Origin: Ochotona curzoniae
Lineage: Eukaryota; Chordata; Mammalia; Lagomorpha; Ochotonidae
Length of the DNA: 64,000 bases
Direction: 5' to 3'
Assembly: GCF_017591425.1 (NCBI RefSeq)
Contig: NW_024466599.1
Location: 72,148,501 to 72,212,500 of the forward strand
Shown in pieces: positions 23,277 to 35,235 of this stretch. Position numbers and translations under genes: made by a program. The notes below the pieces were generated by a model. The model had not been told where the DNA came from. It ran no database searches and saw nothing but the letters and a program-made list of their open reading frames with translations. Each line of letters begins with the position of its first letter. Position 1 is the stretch's first letter.

Positions 23277-24977
23277 AGCTCATTCCTGTCCATTATTTCT
23301 TCCATGGATGGGGAGGCTGAAGTCCATTGGCAGCCACTGTTGCCTGTTTTAATGGTGATTTTTATAAACTACTAATGAGGAAGCAATGCTTTGGTTCATG
23401 CCTCTGTGAATCATATGTAGGCTTATTTCTGTTACTATCCAGCTGGCCAGGGAAGACCTTAATTCTCAAATTTACAAGATCATCCTGCTCCATTTAATCT
23501 ATGGGTTTCATGACCATGTTTTCTGGCATTGAGTTTAGGGAGCTCTGATCTCTGATAAGAATGTGTGATCTATGGGGATAATATAGTATTTGGAAATAAG
23601 CCTGTCCCATTTGACTGGGGAAAAGCAGACTCCATTACGATACACAACATATCAGCCAATATATGTTTTCCTTCTTTTTGCAAGCTCTCCTCTTTTCCTC
23701 CTGAACATCCCAGCCTGTACAACATAAGGAAGGAGAAGAGGAAATAGAAACTTGCCACAAGAGTTTTCAGAGGATGTCACCAACTCCTGAACTAGGCCAG
23801 ATTTTGTAAAGAACATTTAGGTCTAAGAAGTGAAGAAACATCACCCAATCTTTGCAACAAACATCCTGGGTGACTTTCAGTTCAAACCTCAGAGGACTTT
23901 TGAGAGAATACAGAACATGCAGTGCTTTGTCCACTTCCCATCATCTGGTGGAGAAATCTAACTGAATGTGCTGATGATGGAGCAGATGCCTCAGTGTAGT
24001 CCCTGAGTGCAGGACGGACTGATAACCCAGTGTTCTGGGAGTTCTTTGCTAAGCTTGGTGACTTATCTTGGGTGACTGTTGAGTTTGCACATTCATTCAT
24101 TCTTGCAAACACCATTCAAGCAATTACATTTTCCCCATAAATAAAAAGTGAAGCGAATTCCTCTTTCTGGATCACAAGACTGGCAAAGGCAGTGTGTGGG
24201 ATTGTGTTTCTCTTCTTTGGTTACAGTAAGCTGTCGGCTGCCTGTGTTATTTGGTGAACAGGATCCCCAACAACATTGGTCAACTGGGAGTGGTGCACTT
24301 GTGTAACCACAGACAGAAGCATGGCGAGAGCCCAATCACTGGCATGCCCCATGTTCTGGGGTGAGGATGGTATTTACAGAAATCCTCCCGTTGGGATGAA
24401 TTCACAGACCTGAAACATATCTGATGCCACTCACAATTTTACAGCTCATTCTGCAGTCTTACCATATCAACTATGGGATAAAAACAAATTTTCCCACCTC
24501 AACCGGCTCTTGGAAAAAATGATAAATATGAAACAATTTTCATGTTGGGCCATTCATAACTTGCATAAGAACTCTGCCCAAAATAAGGTTATAAATGGAT
24601 GAAATAAGCACAGTTTAGTCACCTGTGACTCCCTCAAATGCCTGGATGTCTTTTTGCTCTTCTTCAAACTGCAGCAGGGGATTGCTCCTTTTTCAGTTTC
24701 CAACGACCATTGTATTTCATATTTTAGTTACCCAATCCGAGTTTCATCTGCAACAGTCGCTTTCTTTGTCAGCCAGATGGTTCAACGAGGGCCAATATAC
24801 CCTGAAGACTCCAAGACGTGTGTTCTGAGTGTGCAATTCCTGCGATTTCTGAAAATCTCTAAAATATTTTCTCTTCTTTTTCTGTTGTGATTTCGCTTAT
24901 TTTTATTTACTTTAGAAACCCATGTAAATGGAACAGATTTAATGAATCTCATATAAATATCGGCAACTTTCCTCCTT
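23277..24977. other. No gene recognised
   Basis: Unassigned sequence between the MaLR LTRs and the inverted L1. AT-rich towards its end. Confidence 0.5.
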
Positions 24978-26150
24978 CCTTTTTTTTAAAAAAATTTTTC
25001 TTTTTTCAATGACACTTTCTGCATAAACACAAACCTAAGCAATCCACTAAACAAAGAATTCAGCAAATACAAGGCAGAAAAGCCACAGTTTCTTGAGTAT
25101 AGACAGGGCTATACAAAATTATTAATTTCAAATTGTCAATTTCACTCATATACATTGCATATTTTTGTACTCTGTGTTCATTAGCATGAATCAGGGGAAA
25201 TATGATATTGGTCTTTGGGGGAATGGCTTACTTCACCAAGAATAATGGTCTCCAAGTGCATTCATTTTGTTACAAAAGCTAATTGGATCCCAATCAAAAT
25301 ACCAAGGACATTCTCCTCAGATCTGGAGAAAATGACCCTAAAATTCATATGAAGTCAAAAGTAGCTAAATGAATTCTAAACAGCAAAAATAAAGCTGGAG
25401 ACATCACAATATCTGATTTCAAGATAAAAAAAATATAATTAAGACAGCTTAGCACTGGCACAAGGTATATCAATAAATGGAACACACTAGATGTCCCAGA
25501 AATTAACCCACACATCTCTAATCAACTAACTTTTAACCAAACAGTTAAGATCACTCCCTAGAGAAAGGAGAGTCTCTTCAACTAATTGTGTTGGGAAAAT
25601 CGGATTGCCACATGCAGAAGTATGAAATGAGACCCCCACCTTACACCCTCTACAAAAATCAACTCACATGTAGCTCAAAGACCTGAAACCATTGAAATCC
25701 TTGAGGGAAACACAGTGGGAACTCTGTAAAACTTAGGCACAGGCAAAACTTCTTGGATAGATCCCTGGAAGTGAAATGGGATTACATCAAGCCAGGAGGC
25801 TTCCACACTGCAAAATAAACGCTCAATGAAGTGAAGAGGTAACTGAAAGACGTGAGAAAATATTTGCACATTGAACATAGAAGAAGATGAAGAAATTCAA
25901 CGACAACAAAGCAAGCAATCCAGTTAGGAAATGGGCTAAATATATGAGCAGATATTTTTCAAAGGATGAAATACATAGAAAAATATCACTGACCATCAGG
26001 AAAAAAGACATTAAAAACCACAATGAGGTTTCTTTCACCTTATGGTTGTCACCCAAAAAACAAACAAACAAAAAATAACAAATGCTGGCAAGGATAGGGC
26101 GTAAAAGGAACCCTAGTACATGTTTGTAGGGAATATAAACCAAGATCAAG
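24978..26150 (-). mobile_element. 5'-inverted (twin-primed) L1 fragment
   Basis: The left part, about 24978-25278, reads as L1 3' end in antisense and begins with a T/A-rich tract that would be its poly(A) tail. The right part, about 25280-26150, is L1 ORF2 in sense orientation: it aligns with the familiar ORF2 3' region, for example 'ccaatcaaaataccaa', 'cctacaccctctaca'-like blocks and 'ccacaatgaggtt'. Translation is broken by stops. Opposite orientations within one insertion, with the tail at the antisense end, fit twin priming. Confidence 0.65.
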
Positions 26151-26900
26151 TCCTTATCTAGTCCCACTCAGCTTCTCAGTTGTATACTGCAGAGCTCTGC
26201 AGATTATGGGGTATTTGAACTCCATCCAGGGAGGCCAGTGTATATTTGAAGCCATGAGGTGGGGAGAGTTCAGAGGGCTGAAGCTGGCCCTGGGCATGAC
26301 CTGGCTTGCAGGCACTGGGCTGGCTCTTGCAAGCCCCTGCGGCTCCCCCAAGCTGGGCTTGCCTGCCCAGGCTCTGCTAACTTCAAGGAACAGCTGCACG
26401 GGGCCTGGAAGGGGGACCAGAGAGATATGAATTCCCTGCAGACACAATTGAGCACCACGCTTTTGACACAAATCCTTCTGTTAGGCAGCTCTCACAAAGT
26501 GGAAGACTAAGAAACTCAACCCTTTGCTTTCCTTAGTAAAGCACTCCAGACTAGAAACCAAACCAACACCATCCAAAAAGGTTCAACTTTTCAAAACAGA
26601 TTTACCTTTTCTTAGGTCTTAGAGACAACTTCATTTGGGAGGGGAAAAAACACACAACTTTTTTTTTTTTCTCTTCAGTGGAACCAAAATGGAGTGGCAA
26701 ATACATCACCCTTGAAAACCTTCTGTCAGCTGGAAGTACGTAATTTTGAACGAGTCACAAAAAATAGGGAAATTGACATAGAGTTTCCTTGTCCACTTCC
26801 CCATCAGGGGATCACGTACCGGCCTGAGAGTGCTTCTCGGTGAGGAAGAAAAAGGTGTGTCCACAGCCACCCAGTCCGAGTGCAGCGGGTGACACAGCCG
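26151..26900. other. Upstream flank of the IL1R2 promoter
   Basis: No repeat is recognised from about 26.2 kb to the TATA box, so proximal regulatory sites probably lie here. I cannot define further sites by eye. Confidence 0.45.
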
Positions 26901-26960
26901 TGTTAGGAAATTCCTGCGCCCAGGAGGCTATAAATCCCTGCCCCTACCGACCGCTGCGCT
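26901..26960 (+). promoter_or_regulatory. IL1R2: Probable IL1R2 promoter: TATA box and kappaB-like palindrome
   Basis: A TATAAA motif sits at 26929-26934, about 25-30 bases before the expected start of the non-coding first exon. A GGAAATTCC palindrome at 26906-26914 resembles an NF-kappaB or Rel site. The block around it is unique, GC-richer than its surroundings and free of recognisable repeats. The distance to the ATG exon (about 17 kb) and the whole locus length (about 35 kb) agree with what I recall of human IL1R2. Promoter identity is inferred from these motifs and from the good splice donor downstream; no transcript supports it here. Confidence 0.6.
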
Positions 26961-27035
26961 TCCACCGAAGGTGAAAGTCTGGGCTGGCAGCCTTCCCCAG
27001 GGGAAAAAGTAAGGTGGAGGAATGCAGAGCCGCAG
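26960..27035 (+). other. IL1R2: Probable non-coding exon 1 of IL1R2 (5' UTR)
   Basis: The stretch starts about 30 bases after the TATA box and ends in CAG followed by the strong donor GTAAG at 27036-27040. It has no ATG-led frame leading into the receptor, so it would be 5' UTR only, spliced to the acceptor just before the ATG exon at 44200. The exact start is uncertain by several bases. Human IL1R2 is known to have more than one alternative first exon, and I could not locate the others. Confidence 0.55.
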
Positions 27036-27343
27036 GTAAGAGGCTCCTGAAGGGGTGGAGGTGCGGGAGGAGATGGCACCACGGGGGTCGGTTTCTGAGG
27101 GACCCTCCTGCAGCTCTCCTTTCTGCAACCCCCAGGTGCCTTGCCTTTCACACCTGGGACCTTCGTCACCTGGATGAAGGTGACCTCAGGCGTGCCTTGA
27201 CCTTTCTGGGTTTCAGTGTCTCTGTTAAAAAGGTGTTGGGTTAGAAGGTTTCTAAAGACCCTATAGGATTGCAGGTGCTGGGTCAATTTCTACTTCACAG
27301 GACAGCCAGGTGAGATGAACACCAACTATTGAGGCTTTCTCTT

Positions 27344-27344
<1 letters not shown>

Positions 27345-27378
<34 letters not shown>
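27345..27378. repeat. CA microsatellite
   Basis: About 17 CA units, 310 bases after the IL1R2 exon 1 donor. Confidence 0.95.
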
Positions 27379-27381
<3 letters not shown>

Positions 27382-27514
27382 TTGGGGGGCTTCCCTGGGT
27401 ATGGCATGTTGATTTTTTTTTTCAAGGTCAATGTAACTTCTCAGATGCCTGAACCCTCAGTGGTGGGTGAGCACCAGTGCTCCTAGATGTCCCTGGCATG
27501 TGTCCCTAGGGACA

Positions 27515-27640
27515 AATGATCTGGGGTTCAGGGTGCAGATTTGCCTTTCAATGATAGTCTGCTTTTGCACAATGCAACCTCCTTGTGCCTCAGCTTCCCC
27601 ATCTGCAGTGATTGATCGTAATGATAATGACTGTCATAGT
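27515..27640 (+). mobile_element. MIR fragment
   Basis: 'gtgcctcagcttccccatct' followed by 'aatgataatgactgtcat' is the typical MIR core to tail order. In intron 1. Confidence 0.55.
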
Positions 27641-28385
27641 TGGAGTAGCAAGTGCTTCTTGTGTGTGTGTGGCATGTCAAGATCCCTGTCCCAATTCCCA
27701 ATCCTTTTTGGAGGACCCTGCCCAAAACCTCTGTGCTCTCAGGATTGCTCCACCCTTGCTTGTCAGCTCTACCTTCTAGTGCAGAATGATCTTCATGAAA
27801 ATCCATCCTGCCTTTTGTGCAAACTGAGGCAGTCAGATGCTGTGTCTCTCCAAGGTTGACTGTCCATGGTGGGATGCTGCTGGCTTCCCTTTCTGTGTTC
27901 CCTTTCATTTCCCACGAAGTCTCCCTTCCCCTGGTCCACTTTTCCCGGCTCAGCCCCCACGGGAGGTCAGTGGGCCTCCTTTCCACAATTCAGTGTGCTG
28001 CTTCCATCTGCATGTCTGCAAACAGCAAAGGGAGCCTTCCCACACACTTCACGGAGAGTCTAGTCTGCTTTCTTGCTGCTGTTCTTTTTCCTGCTTCAGC
28101 CTATTTGGCTGTGTTCCCAACAGACTAGGAAGCTGAGAGGGTAGTCTCTGCCCCCACATGATCTCAGTCTTGGACTCCTTGCCCAGCTATGCCAGCAGCC
28201 CTTCCCTTTGATGCCATTTCCCTCTCAATCTCCCTAGCTGGGCACCCTAATCTTCACTCCTCTTCCCCAGGCTAGCAATGTGCATTTGAAGACAGAACAA
28301 GTGAAGGAGTGTGGGGGATTGTGGCTCAGGCTGCCTCCTCATCACGTTGTTATTACTTGCTTGCCACGAGGGGACACTTAATCTT

Positions 28386-28565
28386 GACTGGTGGTTCTCA
28401 ACCTTGAACCTGCCTTAGAATTACTTGCTGGGCCTAGTAAAGCACAGATTACTGGGCCCATCCAGAATTTTGGATTCAGTAGGTGTGGATGGAGTGTGGG
28501 AAGCTTGCCTTTGTAATATTCCCAGGTGAGGCTGAGGCTGTTGGTTTGGTGAGCACACTTGGAGC
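28386..28565 (+). mobile_element. MER5A-like DNA transposon remnant
   Basis: 'tggttctcaaccttgaacct', 'acagattactgggccca', 'ttggattcagtaggtgtgg' and 'cccaggtgaggctgaggctg' follow the MER5A (hAT-Charlie) order. In intron 1. Confidence 0.75.
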
Positions 28566-29331
28566 CAAGAGGAGGTGTCATGTCAGTGGCAAGCTGCTGA
28601 GTAGCCATCTCAGGAAATAAAAGAAGAGCCCTTGAGATCCATGTGTCCCATATAACTTGGGAGCCCTGTCGATATTCAGATGATGGTGACTCAGATGGGG
28701 CATGACGTTTCAAGTGCTGTTCCTGGAGCTGGCCCAGAGACCAGTTTTGAATAGCCAGGCTTTAGGAAGAGGTCATAGTTTTGGGAGCAAGGAAGAGAAT
28801 GCAAGCCTTTGGGTGGGTCCCAAATTTTTGGGAATGCATATTCATGACAATGTTTTCTTAAATGTCTTCAGTAAGCAGAATCCTAAGATACCTCCCACTG
28901 ATTCATGCTCTGGTATAATCCTGTCCCCTTGAATGAGGCTGAGTTTTGTGAATAGATGTGATATCACACCCATGATTATGTTACCTAATATGGCTAAGAT
29001 GAAAGGACATTGCCCATGTCACTTAGATCTCTACTTGAAGGTAATATTTCTGAAAAGTGTTAGCAAATGTAACAATTACAGGGAACTGCATGCAGTTTCA
29101 TGAGGGGGAAGTGATGAAAGATTGGTCTTTTAGTTATAGTTACAGCGGTATAGAAGGAGCAAGTTCTGGTTCTCTATTGCACAGTGGAGTGACTGAAGTT
29201 AGCAATGTACTCTCTGAAGGGAGTCTTTAAAAATATGTGGAAAATGCATGTTCTAAAGGAACTGTATGGATGTCAAAATTTGCACCAGGGTAAGCTTGGT
29301 TTTTTAAATTTTATTTTACTTTTTAATGATA

Positions 29332-29682
29332 GTTTTTTAAAAATATTTATTCATTGAAAGCAGAGAAAGAAAAGAGGGAGGAGGATGAGAGAGAGGGAAT
29401 TACACACACACACACACACTGAGAGAGAGACCGAGAGGTATCTTCCATCTACTGGTTTGCTTCCCAAATGGCTGCAATCCCTGCAGTGGGACAGGCTGAA
29501 CCAACAGTCCAAAGCATCATTGTGTCTCTCATGAGGGTGATAGAGGCTCCAGCTACAGTTTTTTAAGGCACATTGACAGGGAGTTGGAGCAGAGTGGAAA
29601 ACTGGAATCTTAATCAGTGCTTATATGCGATGCCAGTATTATAAATGGTGGCTTAAGCCACTGGGTCACAACTCTGGGGTCT
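29332..29682 (-). mobile_element. Older CSINE with CA/GA run
   Basis: 'aaatatttattcattgaaag', 'tggcttaagccactgggtc' and 'gacagggagttggagcag' fit a reversed CSINE. Confidence 0.7.
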
Positions 29683-29751
29683 TAGTCTTGTTTTTCAATG
29701 AATGCTTTAGATCACTCATATTCTTTTAAGTAGCTAGAAGCATTGGCATTG

Positions 29752-30055
29752 AGGCGGATGTTGTGGCACGGTAGGTAAAGTTGCCACTTGTGATGCTGGC
29801 ATCCCTTGTGGGAACCAGTTCATGCCCAGATGCTCCACTTCTCATCCAGTTCCTGAATAACCACTGGGGAGAAGCAGTGGAGGGTTTCCTGCTATCTACA
29901 TGGTCAACCTAGAGTAAACTCCTGACAACTGACTTTGGCCCAGCTCAGCCCTAGCTGTTTGTAGCCAGCAGGGGACTGAGCCAACAAATGAACCATCTCT
30001 CACTTTCTAGCTCTCTCTTTCTGTTTTGTAACTCTGAGTTCAAAATATTATTTAT
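29752..30055 (+). mobile_element. Older CSINE
   Basis: 'ggatgttgtggcacggtagg', 'gtgatgctggcatcccttg' and 'gctctctctttctgttttgt' are in order. Confidence 0.7.
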
Positions 30056-30279
30056 TTTATATATACATCTGAAAAAAAGAGAATTTTGATGGTTCTCATC
30101 GCCAAAAAATGTTTGATGTTTTAAGTGATAGAAGTGGTAATTACACTTAATTGGTCACTGAGTAGTCTACTCATGGATTAAAAGTTTGCACTAGTGTTAC
30201 ACCAATTAAAGTAAAATAGATATGTACTAGTGTTACATCAGATAAAAGAAAATAAAACTTAAAAATTTTAAAAGTGACT

Positions 30280-30598
30280 TGTGTTTGTGGCATTCTGGAT
30301 AAAGCCTCTGTCTGTGGTGCCAGTATCCTATATGGACTCCAGCTCGAATCCCGGTTGCTCCACTTCTGATCCATCTCCCTATTAAGCACCTGGGAAAACA
30401 ATAGAAGATGTCCCAAGTACTTGGGGCTCTGGGCCCATGGGAGATACCCAAATGAAGCTCCTGGCTTTGGACTGGCTCAGTTTTGGCTGTTGTGACCATT
30501 TGGGGAGAGAATTAGTGCTTGAAGATCTTTTGTTGTCTCTACCGCCACCACCCCCATAACTCTGCCTTTCGAACACATAAATCTTTAAAAACTTAGAA
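30280..30598 (+). mobile_element. CSINE, moderately diverged
   Basis: 'gtgccagtatcctatatgg', 'cgaatcccggttgctccac' and 'aatgaagctcctggctttg' are present, with an A-rich end. Confidence 0.75.
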
Positions 30599-31600
30599 AA
30601 AACCCCAAATCAGAACATTTCAAATTGCAACCATAAAACTTTATCACTGTCACAGTGATAAAATTTAGACAAGCTGTAGAAGGGATGGAAGAGTAATATA
30701 GCTCACATGTTTAGCAAGCAGGGGTGGATATTGATGAAACCATCTAAAATTGTCTGGTATTGGACAAAATTAAGTATTGCTTGTGTCAGCTCCATGGAGT
30801 GTGCATCTGGCAGAAGTGTCTGGCTCTTGCTAAAAGAAGTCTGGAGGTCAGAGCGAAGGCATCAGGGCGGTTTGAAGCTGTAGCAGACAATGTTCTGTGC
30901 TCCTGGAAGAGAAAATTGTGCTGTGGTGGAGAAGCTATTCTGCTCTGGAAAGAGTGAGTGGCTTCTGGTAGCTGGTGGCCACTACTTTTAGGGACCTCAG
31001 TCTGATCATTCCAACAGGATCCTGAGCTCTAAGAATTCTGGAATGGGGGGACCATGACAACTTATGCTGAACCCAGACACCTGACCTGCAGCCACACAGT
31101 CCAGCAAGTGGGGTTATTTTAAGTGGGGAGTGTATAGTTTTGCTACACAGCAGTGGCAAATGAACACAGTGGCCTCATCTTTCTCCTTGATGGCTGAGCC
31201 AGTCAGTCCAAGTCCCATGGCAGCGATACCCTGAGGCACCTCAGTAGTTCCAAACGTCACCAGTAATCCTTGCTCATGCTATGTTGTCATACTTAGTCAA
31301 ATGCATCTGACTCTGATGGTTCCTCATAGTCTCTCAAGGATCCTGGCCATTTCAGAAAAGAATTTGCAGAATCCATCTGCAAGACTCATGCTGTTTTGAC
31401 ATGAGTGCTAGAAGGGGAAGGGGGGCTATTCCTGTTTAACAAGAGAAACAGACATAGCAGGAAGAAATGAATGAACCTATAGAAGGAAGGAGGAAGTAAA
31501 TCTCAGCCTACTACTGGGGGTGGCTGCATCATGTTGTACTAGCAGTTTCCATAAACAAGGCACTGGAGGTATATGGGTTATCTTAGAAAAGGCACTTCTC

Positions 31601-32071
31601 TGGAAAATTACTCAGCTATAAAAAAGAATGAAATTTTGTCTTGTGCAATTAAATGGATCCAACTGGAAGCTATAATGCTTAGTGAAATAAGCTGGTCCCC
31701 CCAAAGGCAAATATTTTATATTTTTCCTGACTTGCAATAACTAATACAAAGAGCACAAAAATGTAATCTAAACTAATAAGATTGACATTCTGAGACTTGA
31801 TTATTGTTTACATCCTTTGTCTATACTCCCAAGTTGTGTTGTTGTTGTTTGTTTCTGCTTGCTATGTGCTGATGCAGTGTTAAACCTGTGATTGTGGCTT
31901 GAAGTGAAAACATGCCATTGTAAAAGAAAAAAGAGAAAGAAATTGGGAAGGAAGGGGGTAGGTGGGGAAAGTGGGCAAGAGGGAGATCGGGGTGCGAAGT
32001 ATGCCACTAAATCTGCATAATCCAATATGTGAAACTTGTTAATTTTACGTGAATTAGAAGTGAAAAAGAAA
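31601..32071 (+). mobile_element. 5'-truncated L1, 3' UTR only, with target duplication
   Basis: The fragment starts in the 3' end of ORF2 (cagctataaaaaagaatg, taatgcttagtgaaataag) and runs through a lagomorph-type 3' UTR containing a G-rich polypurine tract at about 31946-31995. It ends in an A-rich tail. The 16-bp direct repeats at 31585-31600 and 32072-32087 differ at one base and define the insertion. It lies in IL1R2 intron 1 in sense orientation. Confidence 0.8.
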
Positions 32072-34734
32072 AGAAAAGGCATTTCTCCCTTACTGTAACC
32101 TGTGCGGCACATACGAGGTGAAGAGGGAGACAGCACAGCTAGATGTAGGAGACAGGGGCAAGCGAAACATTATACTAGTGGGATGCCAGAGGTTTCCTTT
32201 CTGCAAAAGGGAGAGGAACGCTGTTGAGCTCTTCCCAGCAATTTCAATTTTCTTAGGATATCAAGTTTCTCTATTGATGTGGCAATCCTCTAAGGTCCTA
32301 TCCCCGTTCCCACTACTAGCTAAGCATTGACTGCCAGGGCATCATCCTGCCCTAGAGGAAGGAGGAGGTGGACAGGACTGCTCCATGAGCACACAAGCCC
32401 CATGAGCTTGGCGTCTCGGGACAATACCTGCAGCTAAGGGCTTTGGCCTTCGGTAAACTGCAGCCTTGCAAGCAGGATGCCCTAGCAGAGTTTGTTCCCG
32501 CAACACTCTGTTCAGCTCTGTGGATATCTACCCCAAATGGTCTCTGGCATTCCCTTCCAGTCCTGGTTCAGGACTGACTGCCAGGAAGCAGGGAATGGAA
32601 AAATCCTTTATGTGCTCCAACATAGGGAGGTGATTGATGTTGGTAGAACATAACGTCCTTGCCATGTTATGTTGCTCAGTAAGATGGGTTGCGGCAGATG
32701 GGAGGAAAGAGGAAGGGATATAAGGTGTTAAGTCACCATGAAGCTGTTCTCTCCACCAAGAACAAGCTAGTGGTCTGAAATTTGACAGGAGGCAGAAGGG
32801 CAGAGTGTGTGACGGGAACCCTTGACCACAGCCCTGGGGTGACTGGGCTTGTGAAAAATCCTGAAGTGTTTTCAGGCTAAGGATAGGGTTTTCTTGTGGT
32901 GAGGGACTTCCCAACACAGTGTCAACAGCAATTGCTTGAGCCTCTTTGTGTGTATTTGTTGCGGTAGCTTTTGTTGGCTTCTGCCTTTTCTCAGAGATAG
33001 CCTGGACACTAACTCTGGGATGGCAACTGTCCATCGACCTCTAGAGAACCATACATTCTTGTTGGGCATATTTTCCAGAGGTGGAAAAATGATCTTTCGA
33101 AGCATCAAAAGAAAATCTTACCCATCCTGATGTCTTAATAATTTTATGGAGAGATATTTATAACAGTGAACATTTGTACTAATTTCAAATGTATACCGAA
33201 AGAAATCCTTTTAGGAATTCTGCTAGTAGGAATGTCGTTTGATTCTTGAGGCCCCTGTGACTAAGAAAGGGGGAATTAGTTAATCCTGCCACTGTGTGTG
33301 CTCTCCATCTCTGCTGACTCCAATCTACCTCTCTTGGATTCATCTAGTTTGTTCTGGATAGAGCTCAGTTTTCCAACTTCTTGTCTGATGCATTCTTCTA
33401 GCCAGGAGGGTATCTGAGCCAGAGGGTGGGGTGCTGTGTATGGAGGGAATAGTGGACAGGCTGGCTAAGCCATACATGCTTGCCTTGATGCCCCTAGAGA
33501 TTCTGCAGAGATGACTGTGTACCTGCTTTGCTATAGGGTACCCTGCTGAAGCTACTTCTGGGGTCTGTGACCAGGAAAATCATGTGATCTGGCATGTCAG
33601 TCACATCAGAGCCAATGATGTGGTTAACCTGGCTTCACTGTGCCTCCGGCTCACTCCCAAGTTCCTCTGCATCTTGGCCATGACCTTGCTTCTTCCCGGG
33701 CTTGGACCATCTCAGTGATACTCAAACCAGTAGGGCATGAGCGCCAAACAACTGGAATGGCTTGCAGCAGCATCTCTTGCAGGAACCTGAGGAGCCCTGG
33801 AAAACGTCAGGAAAGCCGAAGGAGCAGAGGGTGGAGGGCTCAGCGTGTTGGCAGGTTGATTAGTCACCCTCAAACAAGGCATAATGCTTCTTCCTGAGGG
33901 GGCACCCTGCAGACTTGGCACTGGATGTCTTTGCTGATCATGGCCATCCCATCTCAATCCAGATACCCAGCTGCCTCCCACTCTCCTTACAAGTACTAGG
34001 CAAGGTCTGCAGCTGGCAGCATCAGAGAGGCTCCCAGGGGACAAGCTCTGACATCCCTTCTACCTCAATTGACTCTATTTTTTCTATCCTTGTCTGGTGT
34101 CCCCATCTAGGGGAGGGCTGTTTCCTTATTAAGGTGGGACACCTCTAGAGACCCAATTTGGAAGCAGAGCCAAAGTTTCTCTTTTCTTAGTTTGTCTGTC
34201 TTTAACCTTTTGTTCCTTTGCCTTCAGGTTTTGAATCCACAGTAAGAAGCAGAACTGGCTGCCTTCCTCTGGCAGGTTCTCTCCTTTAATCCTGGAACCC
34301 CAAATGCCTTCCATTTTCTTCTTCTTTGCCAGGAAGGAAGTTTTAGGTTGTATCCACCTCCTTCCCTCCTTTTTGTGGAGGTGTTGCTTTCCCCTCTTTT
34401 CTAAAGTTATAAAGGTAGAAGAATCCAGACTAGCAAGAAAAGAAGCATGTTGGGAGATAATGAAAACATTACCTGCACTATGTAATGCTGTTCTGACCCA
34501 TTCTGTAGTAAGAGGGTTTGAGCATAAGGTATAACCTCTCTTTCCACTTTTTCTTTTGGCAGAGCTGGAATTCCAACCCAGGCATTCCAATTTGGCATGA
34601 GGGCATCCCAAGCAATGTATTAACAACTGCACCAAATGCCCACCCCAGTGTGTGTGTTTTCTTTGACCAGCCCTCTTTTTATTTTCTAATTGGCTCTGTT
34701 TAATCTGCTTTGGTTTGTGCATTCTGTTCCATGA

Positions 34735-35235
34735 TTGTGGTGTGAAGAAAAATGCCCCAAAACTTAGTAGCTTAAAACAATAGTCATTGGATTAGAATTC
34801 ACGCATTCTGTAGGCAGGAGATTTGAGAAGGGCTCCAGTAATGCTTTGCTTCAGGCAGTTTGATTGAGTTCAGCTGTGATACTCAGCTAGTCTAGCATGT
34901 CTTCATGTGGCTGGTGCTTTGCAGGGGATTTCTCAGAGGCTGGGTGTAGCTGGGTCATGTGGCCTCCCCAGCGAGGTCCTCTTAGCTTGGCTGGCCATTC
35001 TCCATGGTTGAGCATTCCAAGGAAACCAGGTGAGAACTTCGTGGGTTTTCTGACCTAACTTCATAATTCATACAGCATTGCCTCTGATACATTCTCCTCA
35101 TGGTAGGCCAGCCCACATTCATCGGAGGTGAGTTGGACTCCACCCCTTGATGGCAGAGTGGCATGGTCATGTTATAGAAGACGATAGGTGATGGGAGATA
35201 GGGTTGTAGCTATCTTTGCAAAAGACAATCTGCAA
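34735..35235. mobile_element. Old interspersed repeat, class not assigned
   Basis: 'ccaaaacttagtagcttaaa', 'tcatgtggctggtgctttgc' and 'ttggactccaccccttgatg' are blocks I recognise from a common old mammalian repeat, but I cannot name the family with certainty. In intron 1. Confidence 0.4.

Noticed and set aside
25280..26150. Possible reverse transcriptase gene
   Set aside because: It is an L1 ORF2 fragment with several stops and no intact frame.
1..26900. Exons of the upstream neighbour MAP4K4
   Set aside because: No kinase or CNH-domain exon is visible; in human that gene ends much further away.
26888..26906. Glucocorticoid response element near the IL1R2 promoter
   Set aside because: gacacagccgtgtt has some dyad symmetry, but the right half-site matches the consensus poorly.
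32528..33034. 168-codon open frame on the - strand
   Set aside because: No homology that I recognise and no supporting exon structure.
34129..34722. 197-codon open frame on the - strand, the longest in the window
   Set aside because: Within IL1R2 intron 1, low-complexity Lys/Ser-rich product, with no recognised domain and no splice signals that would fit a gene.
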